This document shows positions 33,664-44,412 of a DNA stretch of 64,000 nucleotides, one piece after another. The position numbers and the translations under genes are program-made. The stretch spans positions 3,934,907-3,998,906 of the forward strand of contig NC_014933.1 in assembly GCF_000186225.1 (NCBI RefSeq), written 5' to 3'. Origin of the DNA: Bacteroides helcogenes P 36-108. Its GTDB lineage: Bacteria; Bacteroidota; Bacteroidia; Bacteroidales; Bacteroidaceae. Below the pieces are notes generated by a model. The model did not search any database. It was not told the DNA's origin and worked only from the letters and a program-made list of their open reading frames with translations. The stretch's first letter is position 1; each line of letters opens with the position of its first letter.

Positions 33664-35859
33664 TCACTCGAACGGCTTGCGGAAAGTACAACCATTCTTC
33701 CACTCGGAACAACCGTAAGCCGTTCTCCCCTTAATAATCGTGCCTTTCCCACAAACGGGACAAGCCTGACCGACAAGCCCATCCGGCTGTGTGGAAGCCA
33801 TACCTCCTTCAGCAGAAGAAACAGCGACATCTGCATCCTGTGCCGTTTTCTTCCCAGCCGTTTGTTTTCTTGGGGTCCTCTTTTTCGGCTCTTTTTTCGG
33901 TTTATCGGTAACCCCGGCTTTATCGGTAACCTTACCGCTTTTCCCGACAGCAGGCATCTGGATAGTAATATGACGGTTACTGTTATCCGAAAGTACACTC
34001 ATCACTACCTCCGATACCATCTGTTTCAACTCTTCCAGAAATTGTCCGGCGTTATAAGTACACTTTTCTATCTCCCGAAGTTTCTTTTCCCAAATACCGG
34101 TCAGTTCCGCCGACTTCAACAGTTCTTCATGAATTACCAGTATCAGTTCGACCCCCGTAGGAGTGGCTATCAGATTCTTTTTCTCCTTACGGATATAGTT
34201 TCGTTTGAATAAAGTCTCGATAATGGCCGCACGGGTGGACGGGCGTCCTATGCCATTCTCTTTCAGCGCATCGCGCAGCTCATCATTATCCACCAGCTTG
34301 CCGGCTGTCTCCATGGCACGAAGTAAAGTTGCTTCTGTATAAGGCCGGGGCGGCTGTGTCCACTTCTCCAACAATCCGGGAGTATGCGAACCGCTTTCTC
34401 CCTTTACAAAAGTCGGAAGGACTTTTTCTTCTTCGCCACTTTTTTCATCTTTCTCTTCCTGAGATTGAGCCGAAGTAGTGCCGAACACCACCCTCCATCC
34501 CGGACTCAATATCTGTTTTCCTGTGGTTTTGAACTCTATCTCCTCTACCTCACCCATCACAGTGGTGGTAGCAAAAAGGCAATCGGGATAGAACACAGCG
34601 ATAAAACGGCGCGCTATCAAGTCGAATACCCGCCGCTCCATATCCGTCAGGTTCTGCGGATGCTGCCCGGTAGGGATGATAGCGTGGTGGTCGGTAACTT
34701 TGGAGTTATCGAATACCTTCTTTGATTTCGTCAATGTGGTTCCCACCAAAGGCGCCGTAAACACTTCGTAATCCCGTAGTCCTTTCAGTATTCCGGGACA
34801 TTTGGGATAAATATCATCACTCAGAAAAGTAGTATCTACACGCGGATAAGTAGCCACCTTCTTCTCATACAAAGACTGAATCAGCTTCAATGTCTCATCG
34901 GCAGAATAGGCGAACTTTCGGTTGCATTCCACTTGTAAGGAGGTCAAGTCGAAAAGACGGAGTGGCGCTTCCCTTCCGTTTTTCTTGGTGACATCGGTAA
35001 TGGTGAAAGGAGAGTTCTTAATCTGCTCCAGCAAAGCAAGCCCGCGTTCACAGTCGGTAATGGGGTCGATACCCCGATTCTCTTCTTCGCTTTTAGGTTT
35101 CTTTCCGGCAGCTATGGCCTCTTTCTGCTTCTCGGCTTCCAGTACCAATTCCTCCTCACTTTTCCGGATGATGGCAGAGAAAGCAGTGTCCCGATACACG
35201 GTCTTCAGTTCCCAATATTGCTTAGGCACAAAGTTCTGTATCTCGAGCTGACGGTTCACAATCAGCGCCAGCGTAGGCGTCTGTACGCGTCCGATGGAAA
35301 GTACCTGTCTGTTCTGCCCGTATTTCATGGTGTAGAGACGGGTAGCATTCATTCCGAGCAACCAGTCACCGATGGCACGAGATAAGCCCGCTTCATACAA
35401 CGGCTGAAAATCCGAGGCGTCACGCAGTTTGGCAAATCCCTCACGAATGGCTTCCTCTGTCAATGAAGAAATCCACAGGCGCTTCACCGGACAGCGCGCT
35501 CCTGCCTTCTGCATCACCCACCGTTGTATCAGTTCTCCCTCCTGTCCGGCATCACCGCAGTTGATAATCATGTCAGCATGCTGCATGAGATTCTCTATCG
35601 TATGGAATTGACGTTCATACGTGGGATTACTGATTAATTTGATTCCGAAGCGGGGAGGAATCATGGGCAAGCTTCCCAAACTCCATGATTTCCAGTTGGG
35701 AGTATATTCGTGCGGTTCTTTCAAGGTACAGAGATGGCCGAACGTCCAAGTCACCTGGTATCCGTTTCCTTCGATGTAACCATCCTTCTTATCTCTCGCT
35801 CCCAATACATCAGCTATGTCACGTGCCACAGAGGGCTTTTCGGCAATACAAACTATCAT
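33664..35859 (-). CDS. topB: DNA topoisomerase III
   Basis: A 731-residue type IA topoisomerase. The TOPRIM domain begins at once (IAEKPSVAR, Glu7) with CGDAGQEGE around Asp103, the active-site tyrosine is Tyr338 in ATYPRVDTTF, and GIGRPSTRAAII lies near 560. The C-terminus has a Lys/Pro-rich linker (about 645-680) and one zinc-finger-like CPVCGKG-x(n)-C-x(n)-C segment. It decatenates DNA and resolves replication or recombination intermediates. In Bacteroides, TopB paralogues also occur on conjugative elements, but the neighbours here are core genes. Confidence 0.93.
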   Translation of the reverse strand: MIVCIAEKPSVARDIADVLGARDKKDGYIEGNGYQVTWTFGHLCTLKEPHEYTPNWKSWSLGSLPMIPPRFGIKLISNPTYERQFHTIENLMQHADMIINCGDAGQEGELIQRWVMQKAGARCPVKRLWISSLTEEAIREGFAKLRDASDFQPLYEAGLSRAIGDWLLGMNATRLYTMKYGQNRQVLSIGRVQTPTLALIVNRQLEIQNFVPKQYWELKTVYRDTAFSAIIRKSEEELVLEAEKQKEAIAAGKKPKSEEENRGIDPITDCERGLALLEQIKNSPFTITDVTKKNGREAPLRLFDLTSLQVECNRKFAYSADETLKLIQSLYEKKVATYPRVDTTFLSDDIYPKCPGILKGLRDYEVFTAPLVGTTLTKSKKVFDNSKVTDHHAIIPTGQHPQNLTDMERRVFDLIARRFIAVFYPDCLFATTTVMGEVEEIEFKTTGKQILSPGWRVVFGTTSAQSQEEKDEKSGEEEKVLPTFVKGESGSHTPGLLEKWTQPPRPYTEATLLRAMETAGKLVDNDELRDALKENGIGRPSTRAAIIETLFKRNYIRKEKKNLIATPTGVELILVIHEELLKSAELTGIWEKKLREIEKCTYNAGQFLEELKQMVSEVVMSVLSDNSNRHITIQMPAVGKSGKVTDKAGVTDKPKKEPKKRTPRKQTAGKKTAQDADVAVSSAEGGMASTQPDGLVGQACPVCGKGTIIKGRTAYGCSEWKNGCTFRKPFE

Positions 35860-35881
35860 TCAATTCTTTTTTTTAGCGGAG

Positions 35882-35889
35882 CAAAGGTA
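35882..35889 (-). promoter_or_regulatory. Promoter -7 box of topB
   Basis: TACCTTTG on the minus strand, 22 nt before topB, fits TAnnTTTG. Confidence 0.65.
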
Positions 35890-36180
35890 CAAAAATGTGA
35901 TTACTATGCATAAAACTATGGAAGGTTTATACAGAACTGACAGTCAAAGACCCATTCCAGAGAATTGCACAATGCTTTTCTGAGAAGTCTAATAAAAAGC
36001 TATTTTGTAACAATATATCCAAGTCCAAAGGCATCCTGTCCCACCTACCATTTCACGATGAACCTCCCCCTCCCATAGTATCTTTTGAAGTGAGTATACC
36101 TCAGTATCATACCGAGGAAACATTACTTCCCGAAACGGGCTTAAGACAATGGTATTCTGCTTTAGTATTGTTAAAATGAA
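35890..36180. other. Intergenic stretch with no intact gene
   Basis: Between the topB promoter and the SGNH pseudogene I find no coding frame, tRNA or clear hairpin. It may contain worn-down 3' sequence of the adjacent pseudogene, whose product stops early, but I could not recognise any continuing homology. Confidence 0.4.
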
Positions 36181-37239
36181 TTACGACAGCAAGCCATTCC
36201 AATAGTGGATGATGGAATTACCTATCATCAGCACTTCGGGGGTTTGCTGACAATGCCGTTCCAATACCAGTTCATGGCGTTCTTGCCAATTGTAGGGATC
36301 ACGTTGTTGCTTTACTCCCACAAAAGGAGCAGTAGATTCTTGCAAAATAGTCCGTATTTTACGTATGTAAGCATCGGCATACTGATGCATACCAAGGTCG
36401 CTGGGATGTACCCCTTCCACCATAGCATCCATAGTCAAACCAATTTCTTCTTTTGTGAGATAATGCAAACCTTTCAGCCCTGCCTGCAACAAGGCTCCAT
36501 AGGCTTTGCGCAATTCAACATTAGTCTCACGATAGGCACTCTCTGACAATTCCGACGACCATTCATTGACGTAGCCACTGTGCTCTACTAACAATATGGG
36601 TGCTTGGCTGCTACGGCGAAGTTTCTTCACACCGTCGATAGTGAGCTGACAGATGTCATTCACAACTTTACCTCCCATATTGGGCATACAGTCGATGATA
36701 TAGAGTTTAGCCTCTATTTCCGCAAGCATATCAAACAATTCTGGGTTGAGTTTAGCACTGCCAGAAAATCCTAAATTTACTACCGGATGTTCCAATTCAC
36801 GTTCTACAATATTTGCCCATGCCATGCCCGGTCGCGAAGCACAAGCGCCTTGAGCGATAGAAGTGCCATATATCACCAGCGGTTTCTCTTTAGAGACAGG
36901 AATCCAACTGAATTTTGCATCTTGTGGCACACCTATTTCCAACCATTTCACTATATTATAGAGTGGTAGATATAACTCATATTCATAACCCATCTGAGGC
37001 GAGATAGCGTAGGATAGTCCCCGATAAGAGTAGCATAAAGATCTACACCAGAAACGCCCGTAGAAGGCATGTGTGGCATAGCCAAACTACCAGCAACCGT
37101 ATAGCGTACATTTATTTCTTTAGCATTGCAACGAATCGCCTTCTGCCAACGGATTGTGCCATACCCATTGAGCAAAAACAGTAGGAGTAAATAGCAAAAA
37201 CAGCATTACTCTAAAAAAAGAATAGAAAGAATGATTCAT
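36181..37239 (-). pseudogene. Decayed SGNH/GDSL hydrolase gene
   Basis: Three frames carry successive pieces of one exported esterase. From the ATG at 37239 a signal peptide (core RVMLFLLFTPTVFAQ) and 16 more residues run to a stop at 37120. A second frame (about 37133-37032) carries NAKEINVRYTVAGS and GVSGVDLYA, which belong to the SGNH N-terminal domain. A third frame, readable from 36993, carries MGYEYELYLPLYN, then the catalytic domain with VIYGTSIAQGA (nucleophile Ser) and VEGVHPSDLGMHQYA (catalytic Asp/His). It stops within what looks like a second GDSL block (MIGNSIIHYW). Short deletions are needed at both junctions, so the gene is dead or at best yields a signal-less 270-residue product. 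Confidence 0.8.
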
Positions 37240-37350
37240 AAAAAATGATTTGGGATTTTAGAGAATTAATGAGAACAAAGATAGGAAGATTACAGCAAAC
37301 AGCAAAAAAGATCCATTCCACAAGATAAGAGATAAATAAGGTACGGACAT

Positions 37351-37412
37351 AAAAAAAGGAGTACCGCTGTACTCCAACCTTTGTTAACCTTAAATCTAAT
37401 ACTATGAAAAAC
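37351..37412 (-). ncRNA. Probable small RNA of about 62 nt
   Basis: An isolated transcription unit on the minus strand: a full promoter (37419-37449), a predicted start near 37412, about 37 nt of AU-rich RNA, then the hairpin GGAGTAC-AGCG-GTACTCC (37375-37358) and seven Us. There is no start codon or open frame inside. The flanks are a pseudogene and mutB, so it is not an obvious leader or remnant. The internal text ATTAGATTTAAGGTTAAC seems familiar to me from other Bacteroides intergenic regions, which I cannot verify here. Confidence 0.7.
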
Positions 37413-37418
37413 ACAGTG

Positions 37419-37449
37419 CAAAGATACGGACATTTGATATATCTGCAAA
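37419..37449 (-). promoter_or_regulatory. Promoter of the small RNA
   Basis: On the minus strand TTTG (37449-37446), 19 nt, TATCTTTG (37426-37419): both elements match at the ideal spacing. Confidence 0.8.
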
Positions 37450-37585
37450 TTATCCAAAGAAAAAAGCATGTTTCATAACATAGATTAAGAAAAAAAGGCG
37501 GATATACAAATGCATACCACCTTTTTTTAACACTTACAGGCCTCATCTTTAAGGCCTTTGAAAGAAAAAATAAAGTTACAGGCTT

Positions 37586-39733
37586 TTACTCCTCATCCAG
37601 CAAGATTTCAAGAATCTGACAAGCAGCCTTTGCAACCGGAGTACCCGGTCCGAAAATAGCGGCCACACCTGCTTTATAAAGGAAATCATAGTCCTGTGCA
37701 GGGATTACACCACCGGCAATCACCACGATGTCCTCACGTCCCAGATTTTTAAGTTCCTCAATAATCTGTGGAACCAATGTCTTGTGTCCGGCCGCCAATG
37801 AAGAAACGCCCACTACATGAACATCATTCTCCACAGCCTCACGGGCTGCTTCTGCGGGAGTCTGGAACAACGGTCCCATATCAACATCGAAACCACAATC
37901 GGCATAGCCGGTAGCTACGACTTTTGCACCACGGTCATGACCGTCCTGCCCCATTTTTGCAACCATGATACGAGGTTGACGTCCCTCTTTCTTTGCAAAC
38001 TTCTCCGCCAGTTCACAAGCCCGTCGGAAGTCACTGTCATTCTTACTTTCTGATGAATACACGCCTGAAATAGTTCTGATTACTGCCTTATAACGTCCTA
38101 CAATTTTCTCGCAAGCATATGATATTTCGCCCAATGTGGCACGGACACGGGCTGCTTCCACTGCCAGTTCCAACAAGTTGCCTTCTTTGGTTTCCACACA
38201 CTTGGTGATAGCTTCCAATGCTTTCTGAACGGCTGCCTCATCACGTCCTTCCTTCAAAGTTTTCAAATTGGCAATCTGCTCCTGGCGAACTGCCGTATTG
38301 TCAATTTCAAGAATATCAATCGGAGCTTCTTTTTCCAAACGATACTTATTCACACCGACAATAGTCTGCGAACCACTGTCTATTCGGGCTTGTGTACGCG
38401 CAGCAGCCTCCTCAATACGCATCTTTGGAATTCCGGTTTCAATAGCTTTCGCCATTCCTCCCAGTTTCTCCACTTCTTGAATAAGTTCCCAGGCCTTATG
38501 GGCAAGTTCGTTCGTGAGAGACTCTACATAGTAAGAACCTCCCCAGGGATCAACATTCTTGCAAATATAAGTTTCTTCCTGGATATAAATCTGTGTATTA
38601 CGCGCAATACGCGCAGAGAAATCAGTAGGCAAGGCAATGGCTTCATCGAGCGCATTGGTATGCAAAGACTGAGTATGCCCCAATGCAGCAGCCATTGCTT
38701 CAATACAGGTACGACCCACATTGTTGAACGGATCTTGCTCTGTCAATGACCAACCCGAAGTTTGAGAGTGCGTACGCAAAGCCAATGATTTAGGATTCTT
38801 CGGATTGAACTGTTTCACAATCTTTGCCCACAGCATACGTGCCGCACGCATCTTGGCAATCTCCATGAAATGATTTGTACCGATAGCCCAGAAGAATGAC
38901 AAACGCGGAGCGAACGCATCAATATCAATACCAGCGGCGGTCCCGGCACGAAGATATTCCAAACCGTCAGCCAAAGTATAGGCCAACTCGATATCGGCGG
39001 TAGCACCGGCTTCCTGCATGTGATAGCCGGAAATAGAGATAGAATTGAACTTCGGCATCTTCTGAGAAGTATATTCAAAAATGTCGGAGATTATCTTCAT
39101 TGAGAATGCAGGTGGATAAATATAGGTATTGCGTACCATAAATTCTTTCAGGATATCGTTCTGGATAGTACCTGCCATCTCTTCCAGCTTGGCTCCTTGT
39201 TCCAGCCCGGCATTGATATAGAATGCCATAACGGGGAGCACAGCTCCATTCATGGTCATGGACACAGACATTTTGTTCAAAGGAATGCCGTCGAAAAGAA
39301 CTTTCATATTTTCCAATGAACAGATAGATACACCGGCCTTGCCGACATCACCTACCACACGTTCATGATCAGGGTCGTAGCCACGGTGTGTAGCCAAGTC
39401 GAATGCTACAGACAAACCTTTCTGTCCGGAAGCCAGATTACGACGGTAGAATGCATTTGATTCTTCTGCCGTAGAGAAACCGGCATACTGCCGGATAGTC
39501 CAAGGACGCAGGGTGTACATCACCGAATACGGACCACGCAAATAAGGGGGAAGACCGGCTGCATAACCAAGATGCTCCATCCCCTCAAGGTCTTCTTTTG
39601 TATAAACAGGCTTCACTTCAATGTGTTCCGGCGTTTTCCAATCAGCATGGATGCCGTTAGCCTTTTGCCACTCAGCACCGTTAGCGGGCTTGAATGCGGC
39701 ATATATATCTAAGTTTTTAAAATCTTTTCTCAT
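37586..39733 (-). CDS. mutB: Methylmalonyl-CoA mutase large (catalytic) subunit
   Basis: A 715-residue protein: a CoA-binding TIM barrel at about 1-560, then a B12-binding domain. The cobalamin motif DxHxxG is intact (DGHDRG, His599), with GVSSLAAGH and VIAGGVIP further on. It interconverts succinyl-CoA and (R)-methylmalonyl-CoA, the key step in succinate-to-propionate fermentation of Bacteroides. It starts 1 bp after the stop of the small subunit. No terminator hairpin is obvious before the small RNA unit. Confidence 0.96.
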   Translation of the reverse strand: MRKDFKNLDIYAAFKPANGAEWQKANGIHADWKTPEHIEVKPVYTKEDLEGMEHLGYAAGLPPYLRGPYSVMYTLRPWTIRQYAGFSTAEESNAFYRRNLASGQKGLSVAFDLATHRGYDPDHERVVGDVGKAGVSICSLENMKVLFDGIPLNKMSVSMTMNGAVLPVMAFYINAGLEQGAKLEEMAGTIQNDILKEFMVRNTYIYPPAFSMKIISDIFEYTSQKMPKFNSISISGYHMQEAGATADIELAYTLADGLEYLRAGTAAGIDIDAFAPRLSFFWAIGTNHFMEIAKMRAARMLWAKIVKQFNPKNPKSLALRTHSQTSGWSLTEQDPFNNVGRTCIEAMAAALGHTQSLHTNALDEAIALPTDFSARIARNTQIYIQEETYICKNVDPWGGSYYVESLTNELAHKAWELIQEVEKLGGMAKAIETGIPKMRIEEAAARTQARIDSGSQTIVGVNKYRLEKEAPIDILEIDNTAVRQEQIANLKTLKEGRDEAAVQKALEAITKCVETKEGNLLELAVEAARVRATLGEISYACEKIVGRYKAVIRTISGVYSSESKNDSDFRRACELAEKFAKKEGRQPRIMVAKMGQDGHDRGAKVVATGYADCGFDVDMGPLFQTPAEAAREAVENDVHVVGVSSLAAGHKTLVPQIIEELKNLGREDIVVIAGGVIPAQDYDFLYKAGVAAIFGPGTPVAKAACQILEILLDEE

Positions 39734-39734
39734 C

Positions 39735-41633
39735 TTACTTCAAAAGTTTAGCGTTGAATTCCTTTAATGTTTCCAGTACGTTGACGCGAACATGGATAAA
39801 GTTCTCGATACCGGCAGCTTTCAGTTCGTCCATACAGGCCGGAGCACCGGCCACTATGAACATAGCACGATTGTTCAGAGCCTTGAAAGCAGGAACAGCG
39901 TATTCGGCATATTCATCATCACTTGAGCATAGAACCACGATGTCAGCCTTGGCAGCCATAGCAGCCTCAACTCCTTCTTCCACCGTAGAGAAGCCGAGGT
40001 TATCGACCACCTCGTATCCGGCACAAGCCAAGAAGTTGCAAGAATACTGTGCACGTGCCTGCCGCATAGCCAGATTACCAATAGTAAGCATAAATGCTTT
40101 CGGACGTTTTCCAGAAGCTTCTGTTTCTAAGCGCAGTGCTTCAAATTCACTGGCAGCACGGTCAAAGTTCAAGGTTGCAACATCTTTTTCACACGTATGA
40201 CTGCCACCACAGCAACAAGTATCTTCCACCGGCTTCTTATCACTCGCTTTTTCGTTGAAATTAGGGAATTGGTTTGTACCTAACAAAACTTCACGACGCT
40301 GTGCAACAGCCTTATGACGGATTTTGTTGCTTTCATTTATAGCTTCCTGCACTTTTCCAGCTTTCACTGAAGTATAGAAACCACCATCTTCCTCCACAGT
40401 GAGGAACAACTTCCAAGCCTGTTCAGCGATAGCCACTGTCAGATTTTCGATATAATAAGATCCTGCAGCCGGATCAATGACTTTATCAAAATGGGATTCT
40501 TCTTTCAACAGCAATTGCTGGTTGCGGGCCATACGCTCTGAAAAGTCATCAGGAACAGCATAAGTCTTGTCAAAAGGTACTACCGTCATAGAATCTACAC
40601 CTGCAAGGGCAGCACTCATAGCTTCGGTTTGTGTACGCAGCAAATTTACATGCGCATCAAACAAAGTAAGATTGAAAGTGGAAGTTTCAGCATGAATCTT
40701 CATTTTGGCAGCACAGCGGCAATCTTTACTGTCGCCTCTGTTCTCACAATCTCGCAAACATTCGGGGGCATAAGATGCCACTATATTGGCCCACAACATA
40801 CGAGCCGCACGGAATTTGGCTATCTCAAGAAAGTAGTTGGAACTGATACCGAAATTAAATTTAATCTTCTTGGCTACCATTGCGGCAGGCAGACCGGCAT
40901 CAGTCAACTGATTCATGTACTCATTACCCCAAGCCAATGCATAGCCCAGCTCCTGATAGATGTATGCGCCCGCATTGTTCAAGGTCAATGCGTTCACATT
41001 CAATATGCGATATTTAGGAAGGTCGGCGGTAGCTTCAATCAAGGCTTTGGCAGTAGCAACCATATCACCTTTCTCTTTACCCTTGGCCAACATCTTATTG
41101 AAATAATCATAATTGATGGAGCCCCTCAATTTCGTCAAGTCATAGTCTTTTTTCCGGAAATAAGCAACAAGAAGTTCGGCAAGCCCGACAACATGCCCCT
41201 GACAAGTAGAAAAATTGAGTTCAACACACTCTGCGCAGATGTCTTTCAACAAAGTATCAATATACTCTGCACTCAGTTCCTTGGCTTTTACATGGAAAGA
41301 AAGCGAATCAATTCCTTTATTCAAAATATCCAGTGCCTTTGCATTGGCTTCTTCAGGAGATTCCACCTTGATTTCCTGACGAACCAACCATTCATTGTTA
41401 CTTTTCTTAGTACCCCTGAGATAAGGGAATTCACCGGGAAGTGCATCGGTAATCCTTAAGCCTTCAAGGTCTTCCATACGATAGAATGGTTTTACCTTAA
41501 ATCCTTCATTTGTTTTCCAAACGAGTTTCTTCTCAAAATCCGCGCCTTTTAAGTCTGCGGTAACTTTTTCCATCCACTGCTCGGTGGAGATGGAGGAAAA
41601 GTCCGAGAAGAGTTTTTCTTTACTGTCTGCCAT
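39735..41633 (-). CDS. mutA: Methylmalonyl-CoA mutase small subunit
   Basis: A 632-residue homologue of MutB. The barrel is recognisable ([18 protein letters not shown]) but the C-terminal B12-like domain lacks DxHxxG, as in other non-catalytic MutA subunits. Two cysteine-rich insertions are notable: [16 protein letters not shown] within the barrel (about 302-317) and [14 protein letters not shown] in the linker before the C-terminal domain (about 480-493). They could bind a metal, which is inference. First gene of the two-gene operon. Confidence 0.94.
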   Translation of the reverse strand: MADSKEKLFSDFSSISTEQWMEKVTADLKGADFEKKLVWKTNEGFKVKPFYRMEDLEGLRITDALPGEFPYLRGTKKSNNEWLVRQEIKVESPEEANAKALDILNKGIDSLSFHVKAKELSAEYIDTLLKDICAECVELNFSTCQGHVVGLAELLVAYFRKKDYDLTKLRGSINYDYFNKMLAKGKEKGDMVATAKALIEATADLPKYRILNVNALTLNNAGAYIYQELGYALAWGNEYMNQLTDAGLPAAMVAKKIKFNFGISSNYFLEIAKFRAARMLWANIVASYAPECLRDCENRGDSKDCRCAAKMKIHAETSTFNLTLFDAHVNLLRTQTEAMSAALAGVDSMTVVPFDKTYAVPDDFSERMARNQQLLLKEESHFDKVIDPAAGSYYIENLTVAIAEQAWKLFLTVEEDGGFYTSVKAGKVQEAINESNKIRHKAVAQRREVLLGTNQFPNFNEKASDKKPVEDTCCCGGSHTCEKDVATLNFDRAASEFEALRLETEASGKRPKAFMLTIGNLAMRQARAQYSCNFLACAGYEVVDNLGFSTVEEGVEAAMAAKADIVVLCSSDDEYAEYAVPAFKALNNRAMFIVAGAPACMDELKAAGIENFIHVRVNVLETLKEFNAKLLK

Positions 41634-41687
41634 AGTTTATTTATTTAAAATAGTTGAATAGGATTCATTTTGTCATCAAGAGACTTG

Positions 41688-41695
41688 CAAATATA
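41688..41695 (-). promoter_or_regulatory. Promoter -7 box of mutA-mutB
   Basis: TATATTTG on the minus strand, 54 nt before mutA, fits TAnnTTTG. Confidence 0.6.
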
Positions 41696-41833
41696 AGGAA
41701 ATACTTAAAACTAAAAGTTTTTTTAGAAGAAATTGCATCTATGGATGACACAGCGTTCGCCTCTATCCCGGCTCCCTATTCACCGCACATATTGTTTTTG
41801 CAAAGTTGATATTACAAAAAGTAGCACAAAACT

Positions 41834-41864
41834 TTTGCTACGTCCCCCTTATTAGCTACTTTTG
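41834..41864 (+). promoter_or_regulatory. Promoter of the YidE/AspT-type transporter
   Basis: TTTG (41834-41837), 19-nt spacer, TACTTTTG (41857-41864): both elements at exact spacing. Transcription should start near 41871, which rules out the in-frame start at 41806 and supports the ATG at 41899. Confidence 0.85.
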
Positions 41865-41898
41865 CGCAAAATTTCAAAACATATATAATAAGGTAACT

Positions 41899-43560
41899 AT
41901 GGATTGGTTAGAAACATTGCTATGGGACCCCTCATCCGTAGCCCACATCGTCTGCTTATATGCATTCGTCATTTCTGTGGGCGTGATGCTGGGTAAAGTT
42001 AAAATTTTCGGGGTATCGCTGGGTGTCACATTCGTGCTTTTTGCAGGCATCCTGATGGGACACTTCGGTTTCACAGGTGAAACACATATACTGCATTTCA
42101 TCCGTGAGTTCGGACTGATTCTATTTGTATTCTGTATCGGTCTGCAAGTAGGTCCCGGATTCTTTTCTTCTTTCAAGAAGGGAGGCATGACACTAAACAT
42201 GCTTGCAGTAGGTATTGTGGTATTAAATATCGCAGTAGCACTGGGCATATTCTTCATTGACGGAAGTATAGACTTGCCTATGATTGTCGGCATCCTTTAT
42301 GGGGCTGTGACCAATACCCCCGGTCTGGGCGCCGCCAACGAAGCACTGAGCCAATTACACTATACAGGTGATCCTATTGCTTTAGGATATGCCTGTGCTT
42401 ATCCACTTGGTGTGGTCGGTATCATAGGTTCCATCATTGCAATACGTTACATCTGCCGGGTGAATCTTAAGAAAGAAGAAGAGGAACTCAACACACAGGA
42501 AACGGACGCAAAGCACCAGCCGCATATGCTTCATCTGGAAGTACGCAATGAATCAATCTCCGGTAAAACTCTGCTTCAGGTAAAAGAATTTCTGGGCAGA
42601 TCTTTTGTCTGTTCGCGCATCCGCCATGAGGGGCACGTCAGCATCCCTAATCATGAAACAATATTCCACGTAGGCGACCAGCTCTTCATTGTATGTTCTG
42701 AAGAAGATGCAGAAGCGGTAGCCGCTTTTATCGGAAAAGAGATACAGGTGGACTGGGAGAAACAAGATACTCCGATGGTTTCACGCCGTATTCTGGTCAC
42801 CAAATCCGAAATCAACGGTAAAAAGTTAGGCAGCCTTCATTTCCGCAGCATGTATGGTGTGAACGTAACTCGTATCAACCGTTCCGGCATGGACTTGTTT
42901 GCTGATCCCAATCTGGTGCTTCAGGTAGGTGACCGTGTAATGGTGGTAGGCCAACAAGATGCCGTAGATCGTGTAGCCGGTGTATTAGGCAATCAGTTGA
43001 AGCGTTTGGACACTCCGAACATAGTTACTATTTTCGTGGGCATATTCTTAGGTATCTTGTTTGGAAGCCTCCCTATTGCATTTCCAGGCATGCCTACTCC
43101 TGTGAAATTAGGTTTGGCAGGTGGTCCGTTGGTAGTAGCCATCCTTATCGGGCGTTTCGGCCATAAACTGCATCTTGTAACTTATACTACAATGAGTGCC
43201 AACCTGATGCTGCGTGAAATAGGCATCGTACTTTTCCTTGCCAGTGTAGGCATAGAAGCCGGTGAGCATTTTGTGCAAACAGTAGTGGAAGGCAACGGAT
43301 TACTGTATGTAGGATATGGATTCCTGATAACTGTTATCCCGCTATTGATAATCGGCATGATAGCCCGTTTCTATTGTAAGGTGAACTATTTCACCTTAAT
43401 GGGATTAATTGCCGGCAGCAATACCGATCCTCCCGCATTGGCATATGCTAATCAGACGTCGGGCAACGATGCTCCGGCAGTAGGTTACTCCACCGTTTAT
43501 CCGCTAACTATGTTCCTTCGTATTCTGGCAGGACAGATGATATTGTTGACAATGATGTAG
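41899..43560 (+). CDS. YidE/YbjL/AspT-family transporter with two RCK_C (TrkA-C) domains
   Basis: A 553-residue inner-membrane protein from ATG 41899 ([11 protein letters not shown]); a longer frame from 41806 begins upstream of the promoter, so I reject it. It has five to six N-terminal spans, two cytosolic TrkA-C domains in the middle (about 200-370, each with a [29 protein letters not shown] start), and five C-terminal spans. The duplicated [10 protein letters not shown] and [13 protein letters not shown] motifs are those of the aspartate:alanine exchanger family. The substrate is unknown; a dicarboxylate or amino-acid antiporter is plausible. Confidence 0.9.
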   Translation: MDWLETLLWDPSSVAHIVCLYAFVISVGVMLGKVKIFGVSLGVTFVLFAGILMGHFGFTGETHILHFIREFGLILFVFCIGLQVGPGFFSSFKKGGMTLNMLAVGIVVLNIAVALGIFFIDGSIDLPMIVGILYGAVTNTPGLGAANEALSQLHYTGDPIALGYACAYPLGVVGIIGSIIAIRYICRVNLKKEEEELNTQETDAKHQPHMLHLEVRNESISGKTLLQVKEFLGRSFVCSRIRHEGHVSIPNHETIFHVGDQLFIVCSEEDAEAVAAFIGKEIQVDWEKQDTPMVSRRILVTKSEINGKKLGSLHFRSMYGVNVTRINRSGMDLFADPNLVLQVGDRVMVVGQQDAVDRVAGVLGNQLKRLDTPNIVTIFVGIFLGILFGSLPIAFPGMPTPVKLGLAGGPLVVAILIGRFGHKLHLVTYTTMSANLMLREIGIVLFLASVGIEAGEHFVQTVVEGNGLLYVGYGFLITVIPLLIIGMIARFYCKVNYFTLMGLIAGSNTDPPALAYANQTSGNDAPAVGYSTVYPLTMFLRILAGQMILLTMM

Positions 43561-43584
43561 ATCGTAGAAGAATTACTAAAAAAG

Positions 43585-43640
43585 AGGCGGATTTTTACTA
43601 AAAATGCCATAAGAATTTAGTAAAAATCCGCCTTTTTTTT
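43585..43640. terminator. Strong bidirectional terminator
   Basis: A perfect 18-bp stem AGGCGGATTTTTACTAAA (43585-43602) / TTTAGTAAAAATCCGCCT (43616-43633) has a 13-nt loop and a following T-run. It lies between the convergent transporter and cytidylate-kinase-like genes. Confidence 0.9.
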
Positions 43641-43659
43641 AGTAACACCGATAAGCCGG

Positions 43660-44289
43660 TCATATCTTTAGTTTTTTCCTCACAAACTCCTCTACCAAAT
43701 CAACTGTACCATCAATTCCCAAAACAGAAGAGTCAATACAAAGATGATAGGTTGCAGCAACTCCCCACATTTTATAACTATAATAATTATAGTATTCAGA
43801 ACGTCTTTTATCCGCCTTATTCATCATTTCTTCTGCTGCATGCTCAGAAATAGAATGTATCTGGCGAAGACGCCTCACGCGTTCTTCATGAGAACAAGAT
43901 ATGAAAATATTGGCACAACGGGGATTATCACGCAATATATAGTCGGCACAACGCCCCACAAACAAACATGATTTTTCTTCAGCCAACCTGCGTATGACAT
44001 CGCTTTGGACTTTGAACAAAGCATCATTGCTAAGACAGTTCGTTGCCGGTATAGCTCCATCACTGATGAAAGGAAAACGCATTCCAAACAATCCCCCGAT
44101 AATGCCTTGAGAGGTTTTTTCATCGGCTTTCTCAAAGAACTCTCGACAAAGACCGCTTTCTTCCGAGGCCAATCTTATCAACTCCTTATCATAAAAGTCA
44201 ATTCCTAAGCGAGCAGCCAATTTTTCACCGACTTCCCTACCGCCGCTTCCCAACTGGCGGCCTATATTTACTACGAATTTATTATCCAT
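43660..44289 (-). CDS. Cytidylate kinase-like family protein
   Basis: About 209 residues from the ATG at 44289 (MDNKFVVNIGRQLGSGG); an in-frame start at 44310 adds seven residues. The P-loop is the variant GRQLGSGGREVG at about 8-19, followed by DFYDKELI, as in the cytidylate-kinase-like (AAA_26) family. The LID-like CSHEERVRR lies near 127. Members are P-loop kinases of unknown substrate, distinct from the true Cmk at 7250. It is convergent with the transporter and appears to be a single-gene unit. Confidence 0.85.
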   Translation of the reverse strand: MDNKFVVNIGRQLGSGGREVGEKLAARLGIDFYDKELIRLASEESGLCREFFEKADEKTSQGIIGGLFGMRFPFISDGAIPATNCLSNDALFKVQSDVIRRLAEEKSCLFVGRCADYILRDNPRCANIFISCSHEERVRRLRQIHSISEHAAEEMMNKADKRRSEYYNYYSYKMWGVAATYHLCIDSSVLGIDGTVDLVEEFVRKKLKI

Positions 44290-44412
44290 ACGCTTGTGTG
44301 TTTTCTGCAATAGCCGATAAAGTTACTCACAATGAATAACAGAACCGGATGTGCAAAGGTGTGTGTTTTCTGAAAAAAAAACAAATTATTTTATGTAAAA
44401 GAGAGAATCAAC

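Noticed and set aside
33664..35859. topB as part of a conjugative element
   Set aside because: TopB paralogues do ride on such elements, but no tra, integrase or mobilisation genes are adjacent and the flanking genes are housekeeping.
37211..37546. 111-codon minus-strand hydrophobic frame
   Set aside because: It runs through the small RNA's promoter and terminator and is Phe/Tyr/Cys-rich only because the region is AT-rich.
41806..41898. N-terminal extension of the YidE/AspT-type transporter
   Set aside because: A two-element promoter at 41834-41864 lies inside it, so translation must begin downstream, at 41899.
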